64,000 nucleotides of DNA from positions 1 to 64,000 of the forward strand of contig NZ_NFKR01000009.1 of NCBI RefSeq assembly GCF_002160495.1. The letters run 5' to 3'. This DNA is from Erysipelatoclostridium sp. An173 (GTDB lineage Bacteria > Bacillota_I > Bacilli_A > Erysipelotrichales > Coprobacillaceae). Position 1 is the stretch's first letter. The number at the start of each line of letters is the position of its first letter. This document shows positions 63,798-64,000 of this stretch, piece by piece. Below the pieces are notes generated by a model that saw only the letters and a list, made by a program, of their open reading frames with translations, did no database searches and was not told the origin of the DNA. Made by a program: the position numbers and the translations under genes.

Positions 63798-64000
63798 TAA
63801 TCATTCGTCCTTTCATCTAAATATTCATTAATTGCTTCTTCTAATAAATTAATTACAATTGTAATATCTTCATATTTTAATTGGCAGGCTGCCATTGAAA
63901 AATGACCTCCGCCACCCATTTTTTCCATTATTAGCTGAACATTTATATCAGTACTACTACGAGCACTAATAGAAACTTCTTCTTTCGCCGTTCGACCTAC
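63797..64000 (-). CDS. gdpP: 3' end of GdpP-type c-di-AMP phosphodiesterase (partial)
   Basis: The last 67 residues are in the window. They contain the DHHA1 signature GGGGHFSMAACQ and end in an acidic helix (LLEEAINEYLDERTND). Position directly before rplI, as in Bacillus yybT(gdpP)-rplI-dnaC, supports the call. The enzyme degrades c-di-AMP, the second messenger that controls potassium uptake, including Kdp. The DHH and GGDEF parts lie outside the window. Confidence 0.88.
   Translation of the reverse strand, partial: VGRTAKEEVSISARSSTDINVQLIMEKMGGGGHFSMAACQLKYEDITIVINLLEEAINEYLDERTND

Noticed and set aside
1-64000. CRISPR arrays, tRNA or rRNA genes, prophage
   Set aside because: No regularly spaced repeats, no cloverleaf-like or rRNA-like sequence, and no phage structural genes were seen.

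Overview
The window is AT-rich (about 30% G+C by eye) and reads as chromosome of a low-GC, spore-forming Firmicute. SpoIIE, a type III glutamine synthetase, an acyl-ACP thioesterase, class II aldolase and the gdpP-rplI-dnaB order all fit. Gene content and style are most like the Erysipelotrichia (Coprobacillaceae, e.g. Thomasclavelia-like gut bacteria); this placement is inference, not proof. Most genes lie on the minus strand, many with clear Shine-Dalgarno (SD) sequences and rho-independent terminators.

Layout. 1-3000: a truncated MarR-type gene, then a four-gene operon in which PepSY-domain proteins bracket an OmpR-type response regulator and its sensor kinase. 3100-9650: VanZ-like protein, glutamine synthetase III under a perfect consensus promoter, and a cellobiose-type PTS (IIC, IIB) with a GntR/UTRA regulator whose putative operator occurs at two promoters. 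9770-24700: housekeeping and small membrane genes (phosphodiesterase, cyclophilin, rlmH, yycJ-like, rpmE, murA, fba, rRNA methyltransferases, malic enzyme). 25050-36700: thioesterase, LTA-synthase-like enzyme, dusB-folD-DUF951, two DUF1307-like paralogues, hslO, ftsH, hpt, tilS. 37000-48930: a complete Kdp potassium-uptake locus. 49140-64000: spoIIE, Imm-5-like protein, PrsW-like protease, cydDC-like ABC exporter, two broken CarD-like genes, prmC-prfA, tdk, dnaB, rplI and the 3' end of gdpP.

The most unusual region is the Kdp locus. It sits inside what in Bacillus is the neighbourhood spoIIE-tilS-hpt-ftsH-hslO. The sensor KdpD is split into two proteins. A minus-strand protein has the KdpD nucleotide-binding domain, USP, membrane and GAF regions but no kinase. 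A plus-strand protein next to kdpE has USP, membrane, GAF and kinase regions but no KdpD domain. The SxS-X20-FTAxY motif tied to c-di-AMP binding in KdpD appears divided between them: GTS-X20-FTALY in one, SAS-X20-LMGVY in the other. An IS110-family element has inserted into the 5' end of the sensor-only gene. Removing one 1671-bp unit between copies of a 9-bp direct repeat restores an in-frame N-terminus, MKIDEEEINL joined to NKTGR. The kdp structural operon also carries two tiny membrane ORFs (one KdpF) and an unfamiliar TPR protein. The c-di-AMP phosphodiesterase gene gdpP ends the window.

Several non-coding elements also stand out: a promoter-palindrome-terminator transcript upstream of fba, a structured 5' end on the dusB mRNA, a plus-strand structured RNA beside rpmE, the IS110 left-end RNA region, and an attenuator-like hairpin before the CarD-like pair. 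No CRISPR array, tRNA or rRNA gene was seen.
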